Positions 8,064-15,635 of a stretch of 33,458 nt of DNA are shown in pieces. The position numbers and the translations under genes were made by a program. The stretch's first letter is position 1, and every line of letters starts with the position of its first letter. The stretch covers positions 1 through 33,458 of the forward strand of contig JAVBQG010000055.1 in NCBI GenBank assembly GCA_031549185.1, read 5' to 3'. Under the pieces are notes generated by a model. It saw only the letters and a program-made list of their open reading frames with translations. It searched no databases and was not told where the DNA came from. The DNA is from JAVBQG01 sp031549185 (GTDB lineage Bacteria; Synergistota; Synergistia; Synergistales; Synergistaceae).

Positions 8064-8174
8064 CGATGTGTCACCTCTCGCGAACATATGTATATCATAA
8101 TTCCACGTTTATTATGTCGCATTTTTGCGTTATATTATCACCAGATAAATTTTCGTCGAAAAGGGGTCTTCTTC

Positions 8175-8897
8175 GTGCGGATCGAGATTGCGCCGGAAAT
8201 TTTTTCGACTTTTCCTGGATATGTAAGGCACGTCCTCGTCGCGGAGGACGTGGACAACGCCCGCGCGCACTCAGCGCTGGAGACCATGCTGGCCGAGGCA
8301 CAAGCGGCGCTGAGAGCGGACGAATCCTTCGCCGACCTCAAAGCACACCCGCGGATCGCGTCGTGGCGCGCCGCTTTCGAAAAATTCGGCGTCAACCCCA
8401 ACCAGTGTCCTCCGTCGATCGCGAACCTCGTCAAACGCGTGCGCGGAGGCAAGGACATGCCGTACGTGAACGCGCTGGTCTGCATCTTCAACATCGTCAG
8501 CATGAAGTATACGCTGCCCGCGGGTGGGGACGATCTCGACAAGGTCGCCGGAGATATACGGCTGGGACCCGCGACCGGAGAGGAAACCTACGTCCCGCTC
8601 GGCTCATCGGACAACGTAGAGCACCCCAGGCCCGGCGAGATCATATTGTACGACACGGGGAACGGCGACGTCTTCTGTCGCGCCTGGTGCTGGAAGAGCG
8701 GCGACCGCAGCCGTATCGAGGAGTCGACGAGGCGCGTGGCGATCAACGTCGATGCCATGCCCCCGGTGGGCGCGGACGAGGGCCTGAGGGCGGCGGAGGA
8801 GACGGCGGAGCTCGTGGGCCGTTTCTGCGGAGGAAATGTGACGATCCACAGGCTGACGGGTGAAAACGCAACGCTGACGACAAATCCATGGAGGTGA
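8175..8897 (+). CDS. B3/B4 tRNA-binding-domain protein (stand-alone PheT editing-like)
   Basis: 240 residues from GTG 8175 with AAAGGGG 8 bases before it; the longer upstream frame overlaps the divergent hydrolase and is spurious. Core motifs of the B3/B4 domain are visible: HPRIASWRAAFEKFGVNPNQ (about 57-76), PPSIANLVKRV, NALVCIFNIVSMKYTLPAGG (about 98-117), and later VFCRAWCWKSGDRSRIEEST (about 161-180). Stand-alone copies resemble the editing region of the PheRS beta chain and are thought to act on mischarged tRNA or on free D/non-protein aminoacyl groups; this is not proven. Its stop overlaps the GGAGGTGA site of the next gene, so it heads the AmmeMemoRadiSam operon. Confidence 0.82.
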   Translation: MRIEIAPEIFSTFPGYVRHVLVAEDVDNARAHSALETMLAEAQAALRADESFADLKAHPRIASWRAAFEKFGVNPNQCPPSIANLVKRVRGGKDMPYVNALVCIFNIVSMKYTLPAGGDDLDKVAGDIRLGPATGEETYVPLGSSDNVEHPRPGEIILYDTGNGDVFCRAWCWKSGDRSRIEESTRRVAINVDAMPPVGADEGLRAAEETAELVGRFCGGNVTIHRLTGENATLTTNPWR

Positions 8898-8901
8898 CGC
8901 C

Positions 8902-9699
8902 ATGTCCTGGAACTGGGCGGCATTGATGCCGCATCCACCAATCATCGTCCCGGAGGTCGGGAGAGGACGGGAGAGAGAGGCGGCCGCGACGCTTTCGGGC
9001 GTAGAGCGCCTGGTGAGCAAATTGAAGAGGGCCTATCGGCCGGACTGCCTGCTGATACTCTCCCCCCATCAGCCGTATATGCCCGGTTCCCTCTTCGTCA
9101 ACGACGCCCCGCAGCTCACGGGCAGCCTCGCGTCCTTCGGCGCGCGCTCGGCCGTGTTCGACGTGGGCACGCCGCTGGACGAGCTCGACTCCCTCGTCTC
9201 GCACCTCAAATCGGCCGGGATCCCCGTCCGTACGGGCGAGGCCGCGGACCTCACGGAGGACCAGGGCTCTATGGTCCCCCTCTACTACCTCAACAAAGTA
9301 TGGGCCGAGCTGCCGCCCGCGATCTTCGCCTCCCCCATCGGCCTGGACCCCGGGGTTGCGCTCAAGCTCGGCCAGGCGCTGACGAGCCTCCCCGGCAGCG
9401 GCAAGTGGGCGCTGCTCGCCAGCGGCGATCTGTCGCACCGGCTCAGGCCGGGCGCACCGGCGGGTTACAGCCCGGCGGGCGCGGAGTTCGACGAGGCCGT
9501 CGTGAAGGCGCTCGAGGCCGGGGACCCCGGCATTCTGACCAGTATTCCCTCCACGAAGATCGAGAGTGCGGGCGAATGCGGCCTGCGCTCCGTCCTAGCG
9601 CTTCTGGGCCTCTGCAAGGGGCTCGGCGCGTCGCTCGACGTGCTGTCGTACGAAGGCCCCTTCGGCGTCGGCTACTGCAACGCGCTCTGGGTCAAGTAA
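8902..9699 (+). CDS. AmmeMemoRadiSam system protein B (Memo-like, LigB fold)
   Basis: 265 residues. AALMPHPPIIVPEVG at the N-terminus, LLILSPHQPYMPGSLFVND (about 51-69), EDQGSMVPLYYL (about 115), SGDLSHRLRPGAPAGY (about 174-189) and the C-terminal GPFGVGYCNA are the conserved blocks of the bacterial Memo / class III extradiol dioxygenase B-like family. The conserved His residues (MPH, SPH, LSH) can bind a metal; human MEMO1 binds iron or copper. No ring-opening activity is established for this group. It sits in the fixed trio with AMMECR1 and a radical SAM enzyme, 13 bases before the next start, with a near-perfect ribosome-binding site (GGAGGTGA). Confidence 0.88.
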   Translation: MSWNWAALMPHPPIIVPEVGRGREREAAATLSGVERLVSKLKRAYRPDCLLILSPHQPYMPGSLFVNDAPQLTGSLASFGARSAVFDVGTPLDELDSLVSHLKSAGIPVRTGEAADLTEDQGSMVPLYYLNKVWAELPPAIFASPIGLDPGVALKLGQALTSLPGSGKWALLASGDLSHRLRPGAPAGYSPAGAEFDEAVVKALEAGDPGILTSIPSTKIESAGECGLRSVLALLGLCKGLGASLDVLSYEGPFGVGYCNALWVK

Positions 9700-9712
9700 A
9701 GGGGTGAGCGAT

Positions 9713-10252
9713 ATGAGCACGGAAGACATCCACCCGTACGTGAAACTGGCGCGGCTCTCCGCGACGCGCCATCTCTCCGGCGACCATGCGCCGCCTGCGG
9801 GGATCGAGGTCGATTCGGACACCGACATATGGAACATCAAGCGCGCCTGCTTCGTCTCGATCAAGACCCTGCGGGGCGATCTGCGCGGCTGCATCGGCAC
9901 GATTCTGCCATCCTACCCCACCATCGACCGCGAGATCGCCGAGAACGCGGTCTCGGCCTCCACGCGCGACCCGCGCTTCCCGCCGATGCGCTCCGGCGAG
10001 CTGAACGGCGTGACGTTCTCCGTCGACGTGCTGACGTTGCCGGAGCCGGTGACGGACACGGGCGAGCTCGACCCGAAGATCTGGGGCGTGATCGTCTCCA
10101 AGGGCTACCGGCGCGGCGTGCTGCTGCCGGACCTGGAGGGCGTCGATAGCGTGCGGCAGCAACTCGAGATCGCCGCGGGCAAGGCCGGCATCTACGACAT
10201 GAGCGGCGTCAGGATCGAGCGCTTTCGCGTCGACCGGTATAAAGAGACTTAA
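9713..10252 (+). CDS. AmmeMemoRadiSam system protein A (AMMECR1 domain)
   Basis: 179 residues from ATG 9713 (AAGGGGTG 7 bases upstream; GTG 9704 is inside that site). Conserved AMMECR1 features: the signature LRGCIGTI (about 60-67), the DPRFPPM motif (about 90), FSVDVLTLPEP (about 104) and the late GVLLPDLEGVDSVRQQLEIA region. The family is found in all domains of life; its biochemical function is unknown, but bacterial copies co-occur with Memo-like and radical SAM proteins, implying modification of a common substrate. It lies centrally in that trio here, 16 bases before the radical SAM start. Confidence 0.9.
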   Translation: MSTEDIHPYVKLARLSATRHLSGDHAPPAGIEVDSDTDIWNIKRACFVSIKTLRGDLRGCIGTILPSYPTIDREIAENAVSASTRDPRFPPMRSGELNGVTFSVDVLTLPEPVTDTGELDPKIWGVIVSKGYRRGVLLPDLEGVDSVRQQLEIAAGKAGIYDMSGVRIERFRVDRYKET

Positions 10253-10268
10253 AGGGACCAGCCACACT

Positions 10269-11144
10269 ATGAAGCCCGTGAAGATCAAACCGCGCTGGTG
10301 GCGCAAGAGCGACGACGGCAGGACGGCGGACTGCGGCCTCTGCTTTCACGCGTGCCGCATCCCCGACGGCGGCGTCGGCCGGTGCGGCGCGCGCTGGCAT
10401 CGATTCGGCACGCTTTCGTCGCCGTATCTCGGCCGCTTCTCCTCCGTCGCAATCGACCCGATCGAGAAAAAACCTCTCTACCACTGGCGACCGGGATCCT
10501 TCATTCTCTCGCTGGGGAGCGTGGGCTGCAACATGTACTGCCCCTTCTGTCAGAACCACGGCATCGCGCAGCCGGCGAGGGTGCCGCACCTGGAGGAGAT
10601 CCCCCCGGAGGGCCTCCTCGCCTACGCCCGCAAGGCGAACACGAACGCCGTCGCCTACACCTACAACGAGCCGACGCTGCAGGCCGAGTATATCCTGGAG
10701 GCTGCGCCTCTCCTGAATGACGCGGGCATCGCGACCGTCCTGGTCACCAACGGCATGATCTCGCCGGAAGCACTGGCCGACCTGCTTCCCTGGATCGCCG
10801 CCGCCAACGTCGACGTGAAGACCTTCGACGCGGCGACATACGAGAAGATCGGCGGCTCTCTCGACGCCGCCAGGGCCACGGTCGCGCGAATGCACGCCTC
10901 GGGCGTCCACGTGGAGATCACGAACCTGGTCGTCCCCGGCATCAGCGACTCTCACGAGGATTTCGAAAAGATGGTCGACTGGATCGCCTCGCTCCCGCCG
11001 AACGGCGAAGAGATCCCCCTGCACATCTCGCGCTACTTCCCCGCCCACAAATACGCCGCCCCCGCAACCGACGTCGCCCTGATGCGCGCGTTTCAAGCCG
11101 TCGCCGAAAAAAAACTGTCGCACGTCCACCTCGGCAACGTTTGA
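10269..11144 (+). CDS. AmmeMemoRadiSam system radical SAM enzyme
   Basis: 291 residues. GCNMYCPFCQNH at about 86-97 supplies the radical SAM C-x3-C-x2-C cluster ligands (C87, C91, C94). An N-terminal Cys group (C22, C25, C29, C39) that could bind a second metal or cluster is typical for this PflA-related family. AYTYNEPTL (about 136), VLVTNGMI and NVDVKTFDAATYEKIGG (about 180) are the conserved barrel strands, and HISRYFPAHK (about 259) is a family hallmark. It is expected to generate 5'-deoxyadenosyl radicals in the cytoplasm; whether it modifies a protein glycyl residue, as activases do, or a small molecule is unknown. It is the last gene of the operon, followed by the BirA operator. Confidence 0.9.
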   Translation: MKPVKIKPRWWRKSDDGRTADCGLCFHACRIPDGGVGRCGARWHRFGTLSSPYLGRFSSVAIDPIEKKPLYHWRPGSFILSLGSVGCNMYCPFCQNHGIAQPARVPHLEEIPPEGLLAYARKANTNAVAYTYNEPTLQAEYILEAAPLLNDAGIATVLVTNGMISPEALADLLPWIAAANVDVKTFDAATYEKIGGSLDAARATVARMHASGVHVEITNLVVPGISDSHEDFEKMVDWIASLPPNGEEIPLHISRYFPAHKYAAPATDVALMRAFQAVAEKKLSHVHLGNV

Positions 11145-11181
11145 CAATATTGTCAACCTGAAAATTTTATTCAGTTGACAA
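11141..11181 (+). promoter_or_regulatory. BirA operator over the birA-bioY promoter
   Basis: TTGTCAAC at 11150-11157 and GTTGACAA at 11174-11181 are exact inverted repeats separated by 16 bases, matching the TTGTnAACC-N14-GGTTnACAA type of biotin-repressor site described across bacteria (one position off in the right half). A TTGACA at 11141-11146 with a TTTTAT 18 bases on (11165-11170) gives a promoter whose -10 lies inside the operator. The left half is also part of a 16-base perfect palindrome at 11141-11156. It predicts biotinyl-AMP-dependent autorepression. Confidence 0.85.
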
Positions 11182-11231
11182 TCACACCGCCGCATGTTAC
11201 CCTCCCCGCGTACGAAGGGGTGGTTCAAAGC

Positions 11232-12230
11232 GTGCTGAAGGATAAAATTCTCTCTCTGTTGATGGAAAATAAAGACGCGATCACGACGGGCGGCGAGCTG
11301 TCGAGGGAACTGGGTGTGTCGCGCACGGCGGTCTGGAAGGCAATCGGTGCGCTGAGGGACGACGGCTACGAGATCGAGTCGCTCAAAAACAGCGGCTACC
11401 GCTTCGTGAGCGCGGGCGACGTACTCTCCGAGGCCCTCATCCGCAACGACCTCCGCGCGAAATTCTTCGGAAGCCGCATCGAGATCCTGGAGACGACCTC
11501 CTCGACGAACCAGTACATCAAGGACCGGGCGGCGCATAGCGCGGCCGATCTGCCGGAGGGTTACGCCGTCCTCGCGGACGGCCAGACGAGCGGACGCGGC
11601 AGGATGAGCCGCGCCTTCGCCTCGCCGCGCGGCGAGGGCGTCTACCTGAGCCTGCTGCTCAAACCCGCCATCCCTCCCGAGGAGATCCAATTTCTCACGA
11701 TCTGCGCGGCCGTCGCGGTCTCGAACGCCCTGCAAAAGGCCTGCGGCTTCGAGCCGTCGATCAAGTGGGTGAACGACATCTACTATGAGGGCAAAAAGCT
11801 CTGCGGCATCCTGACGGAGGCCGTGATCAGCGCCGAGATGGGGGCGATCGAGAGCGTCGTCGTCGGCATGGGCGTCAACACGGGGGACGTGGCGGACGAC
11901 GTCAAGGGCATCGCCACGTCGACGTACGAGATAACGGGGAAGAAGGGGTATCGAAACACCATCGCGGCGGAGATCTTGAACCAGTTCGAGGAGATCTACC
12001 TCGACTTCACGCAGCGGGGCAAAAAGGGGGAGATCCTGAAAATCTACGCCGGCCGCCAGTATGTCGTCGGGAGGACCGTGATCGTCAGCGGCCCCGGCTT
12101 CGAACCGTACGAGGCCGTGCCCGCGGGGATCGACGAGGCGGGCCGGTTGATCGTGGCGATGGCCGACGGCACCGAGCTGTGCCTGAACTCCGGAGAAGTG
12201 AGCCTTAAGGTAGGGGGAGCAAAACAATGA
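11232..12230 (+). CDS. birA: BirA: biotin--protein ligase / biotin operon repressor
   Basis: 332 residues from GTG 11232 (AAGGGG at 11215-11220). Residues about 1-60 form a winged-helix DNA-binding domain (TTGGELSRELGVSRTAVWKA, then IGALRDDGYEIES), so this is the bifunctional class II enzyme. The ligase domain shows STNQYIKD (about 89), the ATP/biotinyl-AMP loop SGRGRMSRAF (about 120), SIKWVNDIYYEGKKLCGILTE-type motif (about 176-196), VVVGMGVN, and a C-terminal SH3-like cap. It biotinylates carboxylase carrier proteins and, when loaded with biotinyl-AMP, represses the operator just upstream. Its stop overlaps the bioY ATG (ATGA). Confidence 0.94.
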   Translation: MLKDKILSLLMENKDAITTGGELSRELGVSRTAVWKAIGALRDDGYEIESLKNSGYRFVSAGDVLSEALIRNDLRAKFFGSRIEILETTSSTNQYIKDRAAHSAADLPEGYAVLADGQTSGRGRMSRAFASPRGEGVYLSLLLKPAIPPEEIQFLTICAAVAVSNALQKACGFEPSIKWVNDIYYEGKKLCGILTEAVISAEMGAIESVVVGMGVNTGDVADDVKGIATSTYEITGKKGYRNTIAAEILNQFEEIYLDFTQRGKKGEILKIYAGRQYVVGRTVIVSGPGFEPYEAVPAGIDEAGRLIVAMADGTELCLNSGEVSLKVGGAKQ

Positions 12231-12814
12231 AATTCACCACGCGCGACATCTGTCAAATCGGCGTCTTCGTCGTGACAGCGGCCGTCCTGGCCCAGATCGC
12301 CTTCCCACTGCCCTTCTCGCCCGTCCCGGTCTCCCTGGGGCTGCTGGGGACGTTCGTATCGGGGATCTTTCTGCGGCCGAAGTGCGCTTTCTTCGCCCAG
12401 ATCTGCTATTTGACGCTGGGCGGCATGGGCCTGCCGATCTTCGGATACTTCACGGGCGGACTCGGCATCCTCGTCGGCCCCACCGGCGGCTACCTGCTCG
12501 CCTACCCGATCATGGCCCTGATCGTCGCAATCGCAGTCGAGACCTGCGACCGCAAGCTCACCAGCAAACCTGGCAGGAAGAAACTGGCCCCCCCCTTCAT
12601 CTTCTGTTCCCTGGCGATCGCGATGCTCGCCTGCTACGCGCTGGGCACGGCGTGGCTGGCGCACCTGACGAAACTACCCGTTCCGAAGGCCCTCGCGCTC
12701 GCCGTCTACCCCTTCATCCCCCTGGACGTCCTCAAAATGGCCTTCACCGCCTTCGCCCTGCTGCCGCTGCGGGAGAGGGTGCTGCGAATGGGCGTCACGA
12801 CCGTGCGACCTTGA
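12227..12814 (+). CDS. bioY: BioY: biotin transporter substrate-binding (S) component
   Basis: 195 residues, with six probable membrane helices. PLPFSPVPVSLGLLGTFVSG (about 26-45), YLTLGGMGLPIF (about 61), GGLGILVGPTGGYLLAYP (about 77-94) and the late YPFIPLDVLKMAFTA (about 161-175) are the standard BioY blocks that line the biotin pocket. Energy-coupling-factor subunits (EcfA/EcfT) are not in the window, so a shared module elsewhere or solo function is implied. It is translationally coupled to birA and controlled by the same operator, a pattern consistent with a biotin-scavenging organism. Confidence 0.93.
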   Translation: MKFTTRDICQIGVFVVTAAVLAQIAFPLPFSPVPVSLGLLGTFVSGIFLRPKCAFFAQICYLTLGGMGLPIFGYFTGGLGILVGPTGGYLLAYPIMALIVAIAVETCDRKLTSKPGRKKLAPPFIFCSLAIAMLACYALGTAWLAHLTKLPVPKALALAVYPFIPLDVLKMAFTAFALLPLRERVLRMGVTTVRP

Positions 12815-12923
12815 GAGAACCGTTCGCGCGGCCTACGGCTTCCATCAATTTTCTATCGAGTGTCGCCAGCGGGAGGCCGAGTCTCAGCGCCAGTTCAAGA
12901 TAACAGGCATCGTAAATCGTCAT
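12795..12923 (-). pseudogene. C-terminal remnant of a VapC-type PIN-domain toxin
   Basis: Forty-two codons from ATG 12923 to TGA 12795 read MTIYDACYLELALRLGLPLA followed by TLDRKLMEAV. This is the last third of a PIN-domain ribonuclease: YDA.YLELA carries the third conserved Asp, and LATLD(R/K)L the fourth acidic position. The front of the domain with the first catalytic Asp and Glu is missing, and a stop codon lies directly upstream in frame. The remnant overlaps the 3' end of bioY by 20 bases in convergent orientation. It begins exactly at a palindrome (12923-12938), so that junction may mark an old deletion. It cannot be an active nuclease. Confidence 0.7.
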
Positions 12924-12938
12924 TTAGACCAGTCTAAA
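12923..12938. promoter_or_regulatory. Palindrome TTTAGAC-CA-GTCTAAA, TetR-operator-like
   Basis: A perfect 7-base inverted repeat around a 2-base centre, set in AT-rich sequence. Its TAGACC/GGTCTA-like core resembles operators of TetR/AcrR regulators, but no such regulator is nearby. It overlaps the first base of the VapC remnant and may be left from a deleted neighbour. Confidence 0.4.
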
Positions 12939-12981
12939 ACTAGTATAGATAGAGAAAAAAATCAAGCGCAATCAAATCGAA

Positions 12982-13022
12982 CAAGCCCCTCGCAAGCGTG
13001 AATCGCATGCACGAGGGGCTTG
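12982..13022 (-). terminator. Hairpin terminator of the aldehyde oxidoreductase operon
   Basis: CAAGCCCCTCG (12982-12992) and CGAGGGGCTTG (13012-13022) are perfect 11-base complements with a 19-base loop, 32 bases after the last gene of the minus-strand operon. On that strand the stem is followed by a T-rich but interrupted tract (TTCGATTTGATT). Confidence 0.6.
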
Positions 13023-13053
13023 AAATCGGTTCTCGAAGCAGGCAGAACAGCCC

Positions 13054-13341
13054 CTACCCGCCGCCGATCAGCGGGAAGATAGAGACGTCGTCGCCGTCTT
13101 TGAGGGGGGTTTCGCCCTCCTGGATGTGGTGGATATGCCGGCCGTTGACGAGGATGTTCACGTTGCGCGAAACCTTCTCGTCGCCGCCGTCCAGGCAGAA
13201 GTCGCGAAATTTTTTCCCGTAGACGACGGACAGATCGGACATGAGTGCCAGCACCGTCTCCGGTGCCGGCACTCTCGTTATGTTCTCCTCCTTCTTGCCA
13301 GTCAGCTCGCGAATGGTCGCGAAGTATCCGACGTGGATCAT
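13054..13341 (-). CDS. MoaD/ThiS-family sulfur carrier linked to the tungsten enzyme
   Basis: 95 residues with the beta-grasp MoaD layout: IHVGYFATIRELTGKKEE at the start, VNILVNGRHI in the middle (about 62-71), LKDGDDVSIFPLIGGG at the end. The terminal Gly-Gly is the site of adenylation and thiocarboxylation used to insert the dithiolene sulfurs of molybdopterin/tungstopterin. The ATG overlaps the stop of the AOR gene (ATGA). Dedicated MoaD genes next to aldehyde oxidoreductases, as in the aor cluster of Aromatoleum, are thought to serve the tungsten cofactor of that enzyme. Confidence 0.9.
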   Translation of the reverse strand: MIHVGYFATIRELTGKKEENITRVPAPETVLALMSDLSVVYGKKFRDFCLDGGDEKVSRNVNILVNGRHIHHIQEGETPLKDGDDVSIFPLIGGG

Positions 13342-15143
13342 GCGCCCAAGCCCAGCTCCTCCAGCTTCTTCGCGCCGGGGACGCCCTCGCTGTCCCAGCC
13401 GCGCGCCTCGTAGTAGGCGTCCAGCATCTCGGGAACGTGGCTGACCCGGCCGGAGAGCGGACCCTCCGGGATCGGCTCGCCGGTCATACGGGCGGGCAGC
13501 GCGTCGTCCTTTTTGCCGAAGCCTGCCTGGATATTGTACAACTTCTCCATGTTCCAAATGCGCTCGCCGATCCTGGCGAACTCCTCGCCCGTGTACGGCA
13601 CGCCGGTCGCCGCCGCGAGCTGCGCCGCGATTTGGTCGGCGCCGAGCGCGAAGGTCACGAAGAGGCACATGCCGCACGAGTCGACGGCGGCGGTGAGGTC
13701 CTGGAAGGCCTTCACCCACGCCGGTTTCTCCGCCGTGCTCTCGGGGTCGAGCTTCTCGGGGATGCCGAGCACCTCCGGCGAGATCGTGTAGCCGCGCACG
13801 TGGCAAGCGCCGCGGTTGCTGGTGGCGTAGTTGAGGCCGATGCCCTGGATGCCGCGCGGGTCGTAGGCGGGCATCTCCTGCTTTTTGCTCGTCATCGAGA
13901 CCTCGGGGTACCCGTACTTCTCGCCCAGGCGGTAGGAACCGTCCTGCAGATCCTTTCCGAAACCCTCGCCCCTGGCCATTGCCTCGATCATCGCCACCAT
14001 GGCGTCGGCGTCCCCGAAGCGCAGCTCGTGCCCGCCTGTGTCTTTTGCGTCGATGACCCCCATCTCGAAGAGGTCCATCGCGGCGGCGATCGTCGAACCC
14101 GCGCCGATCGTATCGATGCCGTACTCGTTGCAGACGAAGTTGGCCTTGTTGACCGCGTCGAGATCGTCCACGCCGCAGTCGGGGCCGAACGCCCAGGCCG
14201 TCTCGTACTCCGGCCCCTCGCCCGCGCCGGCGTACTTTCCCTGGCTGTAGCTCACGCGCCCGCAGCCGACCACGCAGGCGGCGCAGCCCTTGTTGCGGTA
14301 CATGCGCTCGGCGGCCAGCGTCTCGCCGCCGACCTTGTCCGCCGTGGGGAAGACCCCCTTGTGGAAGTTCCGCGTCGGCAGCGCGCCCGTCTGGTTCAGG
14401 ATATTGACCAGCACGTTGGTGCCGTAGGCGGGCAGGCCGCCGCCGGTGACACCGTTGGCCGAGAGCAGCGCCCGGCTCTCCTTGACCGCCGCGAGGAACG
14501 CGTCCTTGTCCGCCACCTTTACGCCGCGCGTGCCGCGCACGACGACGCCCTTGAGCTTCTTCGAGCCCATGACTGCGCCGAGCCCGCCGCGTCCGGGGGC
14601 GCGGTGCTTGTCGTTCATGATGTTCGCCAGCAGCGCCAGGCGCTCGCCCGCCGGGCCGATGCAGGCGACCTTCGCGTCGGGGTCGGTCTCGACCAGCATC
14701 ATGTCGGTCGCCTCGTGCACGTTTTTGCCCCACAGGGCCGAGGCGTCGCGCAGTTCCACGTCGCCGTTGTTGATGTAGAGATAGACGGGCTTCGCCGAGA
14801 TATCCTCGAAGATGATCATGTCGTAGCCCGCGTATTTCAGCTCAGGCCCCCAGTAGCCGCCGGAGTTCGCCGCGCCAATGGTGCCCGTCAGCGGCGAGCG
14901 CGTCACGACCTGAAAGCGCCCGGTGTTGGTCCCCATCGTGCCCGTCAGCGGGCCGGTGAGGAAGATGATCTTGTTCTCGGCGGAGAAGGGGTCGACCGCC
15001 GTCGGGGTCTCTTTGATGAAGTAGTAGGTCCCCAGGCCGCGGCAGCCGAGGTAGTCCTTCGCCGCCTTCATGTCCAGCGCCTCGCGCTTGATCTCGCCGC
15101 TCTTCAGATTGACGCGCAGAATGGTTCCGTTCCAGCCGTTCAT
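13338..15143 (-). CDS. Tungsten-type aldehyde:ferredoxin oxidoreductase, catalytic subunit
   Basis: 601 residues, normal AOR length. N-terminal domain: NGTILRVNLKSGEI, YLGCRGLGTYY and LTGPLTGTMGTNTGRFQVV (about 62-80), which wrap the bis-pterdin cofactor; NSGGYWGPELKYAGYD (about 94-109) and KHRAPGRGGLGAVMGSKKLK (about 179-198) follow. The [4Fe-4S] ligands are C287-x2-C290-x3-C294 and a later Cys (C490 or C493 in DSCGMC). The enzyme oxidises aldehydes to carboxylic acids in the cytoplasm, or runs the reverse reaction. It starts one base after the ferredoxin gene stop and is followed by moaD. The NuoEF-like partners suggest that electrons go to or come from NAD(H) as well as ferredoxin. Confidence 0.93.
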   Translation of the reverse strand: MNGWNGTILRVNLKSGEIKREALDMKAAKDYLGCRGLGTYYFIKETPTAVDPFSAENKIIFLTGPLTGTMGTNTGRFQVVTRSPLTGTIGAANSGGYWGPELKYAGYDMIIFEDISAKPVYLYINNGDVELRDASALWGKNVHEATDMMLVETDPDAKVACIGPAGERLALLANIMNDKHRAPGRGGLGAVMGSKKLKGVVVRGTRGVKVADKDAFLAAVKESRALLSANGVTGGGLPAYGTNVLVNILNQTGALPTRNFHKGVFPTADKVGGETLAAERMYRNKGCAACVVGCGRVSYSQGKYAGAGEGPEYETAWAFGPDCGVDDLDAVNKANFVCNEYGIDTIGAGSTIAAAMDLFEMGVIDAKDTGGHELRFGDADAMVAMIEAMARGEGFGKDLQDGSYRLGEKYGYPEVSMTSKKQEMPAYDPRGIQGIGLNYATSNRGACHVRGYTISPEVLGIPEKLDPESTAEKPAWVKAFQDLTAAVDSCGMCLFVTFALGADQIAAQLAAATGVPYTGEEFARIGERIWNMEKLYNIQAGFGKKDDALPARMTGEPIPEGPLSGRVSHVPEMLDAYYEARGWDSEGVPGAKKLEELGLGA

Positions 15144-15626
15144 CTACTTCACCTCCGCAAGCGCCTTGCGCATCTTGTCGGTAAACGCACGCTTCTTGGC
15201 CAGGCTCTCGCTCTCCGCGGGCGGGTATTCGAGGGCCTTCGTCGGGCAGAACTCCACGCACTGCGGCGAGCCGTCGCACTGGTCGCACTTCGACGCCTTC
15301 TTCGCCATGCGGTTGTAGGCCATGTTGCCGAAAGGACAGGCCATCACGCACATGCGGCAGCCGATGCACTTGTCGGGGTTGAACTGTACGACGTCGTTCT
15401 CGTCGTCGCGCCACAAGGCCCCCGGCTTGCAGACCTTCTGGCAGGCCGGCTCCTCGCACTGGAAGCACGTCATCGGCACGTTGGCCCCCGCCTCGTCGAA
15501 GCGGAAGACCCCGATGCGCGAAGCCGCCGGACGGAACTCCCCTTCGTGCGCCAGCGAACACGCGAGCTCGCACGACCCACACCCGATGCACTTTTCCGGA
15601 TACACCATCAAAACCCTCTTCACCAT
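15144..15626 (-). CDS. Polyferredoxin small subunit of the aldehyde oxidoreductase (four [4Fe-4S] motifs)
   Basis: 160 residues of DmsB/AorA-type. Cys groups in order: CIGCGSCELAC (about 13), CFQCEEPACQKVC (about 54), CIGCRMCVMACPFG (about 87) and CDQCDGSPQCVEFC (about 113), enough for four clusters that pass electrons between the AOR site and the diaphorase subunits. The start is ATG 15626, with AGGAGG 5 bases upstream; a GTG six bases earlier lies against that site. The stop codon directly abuts the ATG of the AOR gene. No Tat signal is present, so the complex is cytoplasmic. Confidence 0.92.
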   Translation of the reverse strand: MVKRVLMVYPEKCIGCGSCELACSLAHEGEFRPAASRIGVFRFDEAGANVPMTCFQCEEPACQKVCKPGALWRDDENDVVQFNPDKCIGCRMCVMACPFGNMAYNRMAKKASKCDQCDGSPQCVEFCPTKALEYPPAESESLAKKRAFTDKMRKALAEVK

Positions 15627-15635
15627 AGGCACCTC

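Noticed and set aside
8118..8129. Small palindrome CGCA-TTTT-TGCG between the divergent hydrolase and B3/B4 genes
   Set aside because: Only four base pairs per arm; easily chance, and no regulator partner is evident.
10209..12227. 672-codon minus-strand frame opposite the radical SAM and birA genes
   Set aside because: Antisense shadow without motifs or ribosome-binding site.
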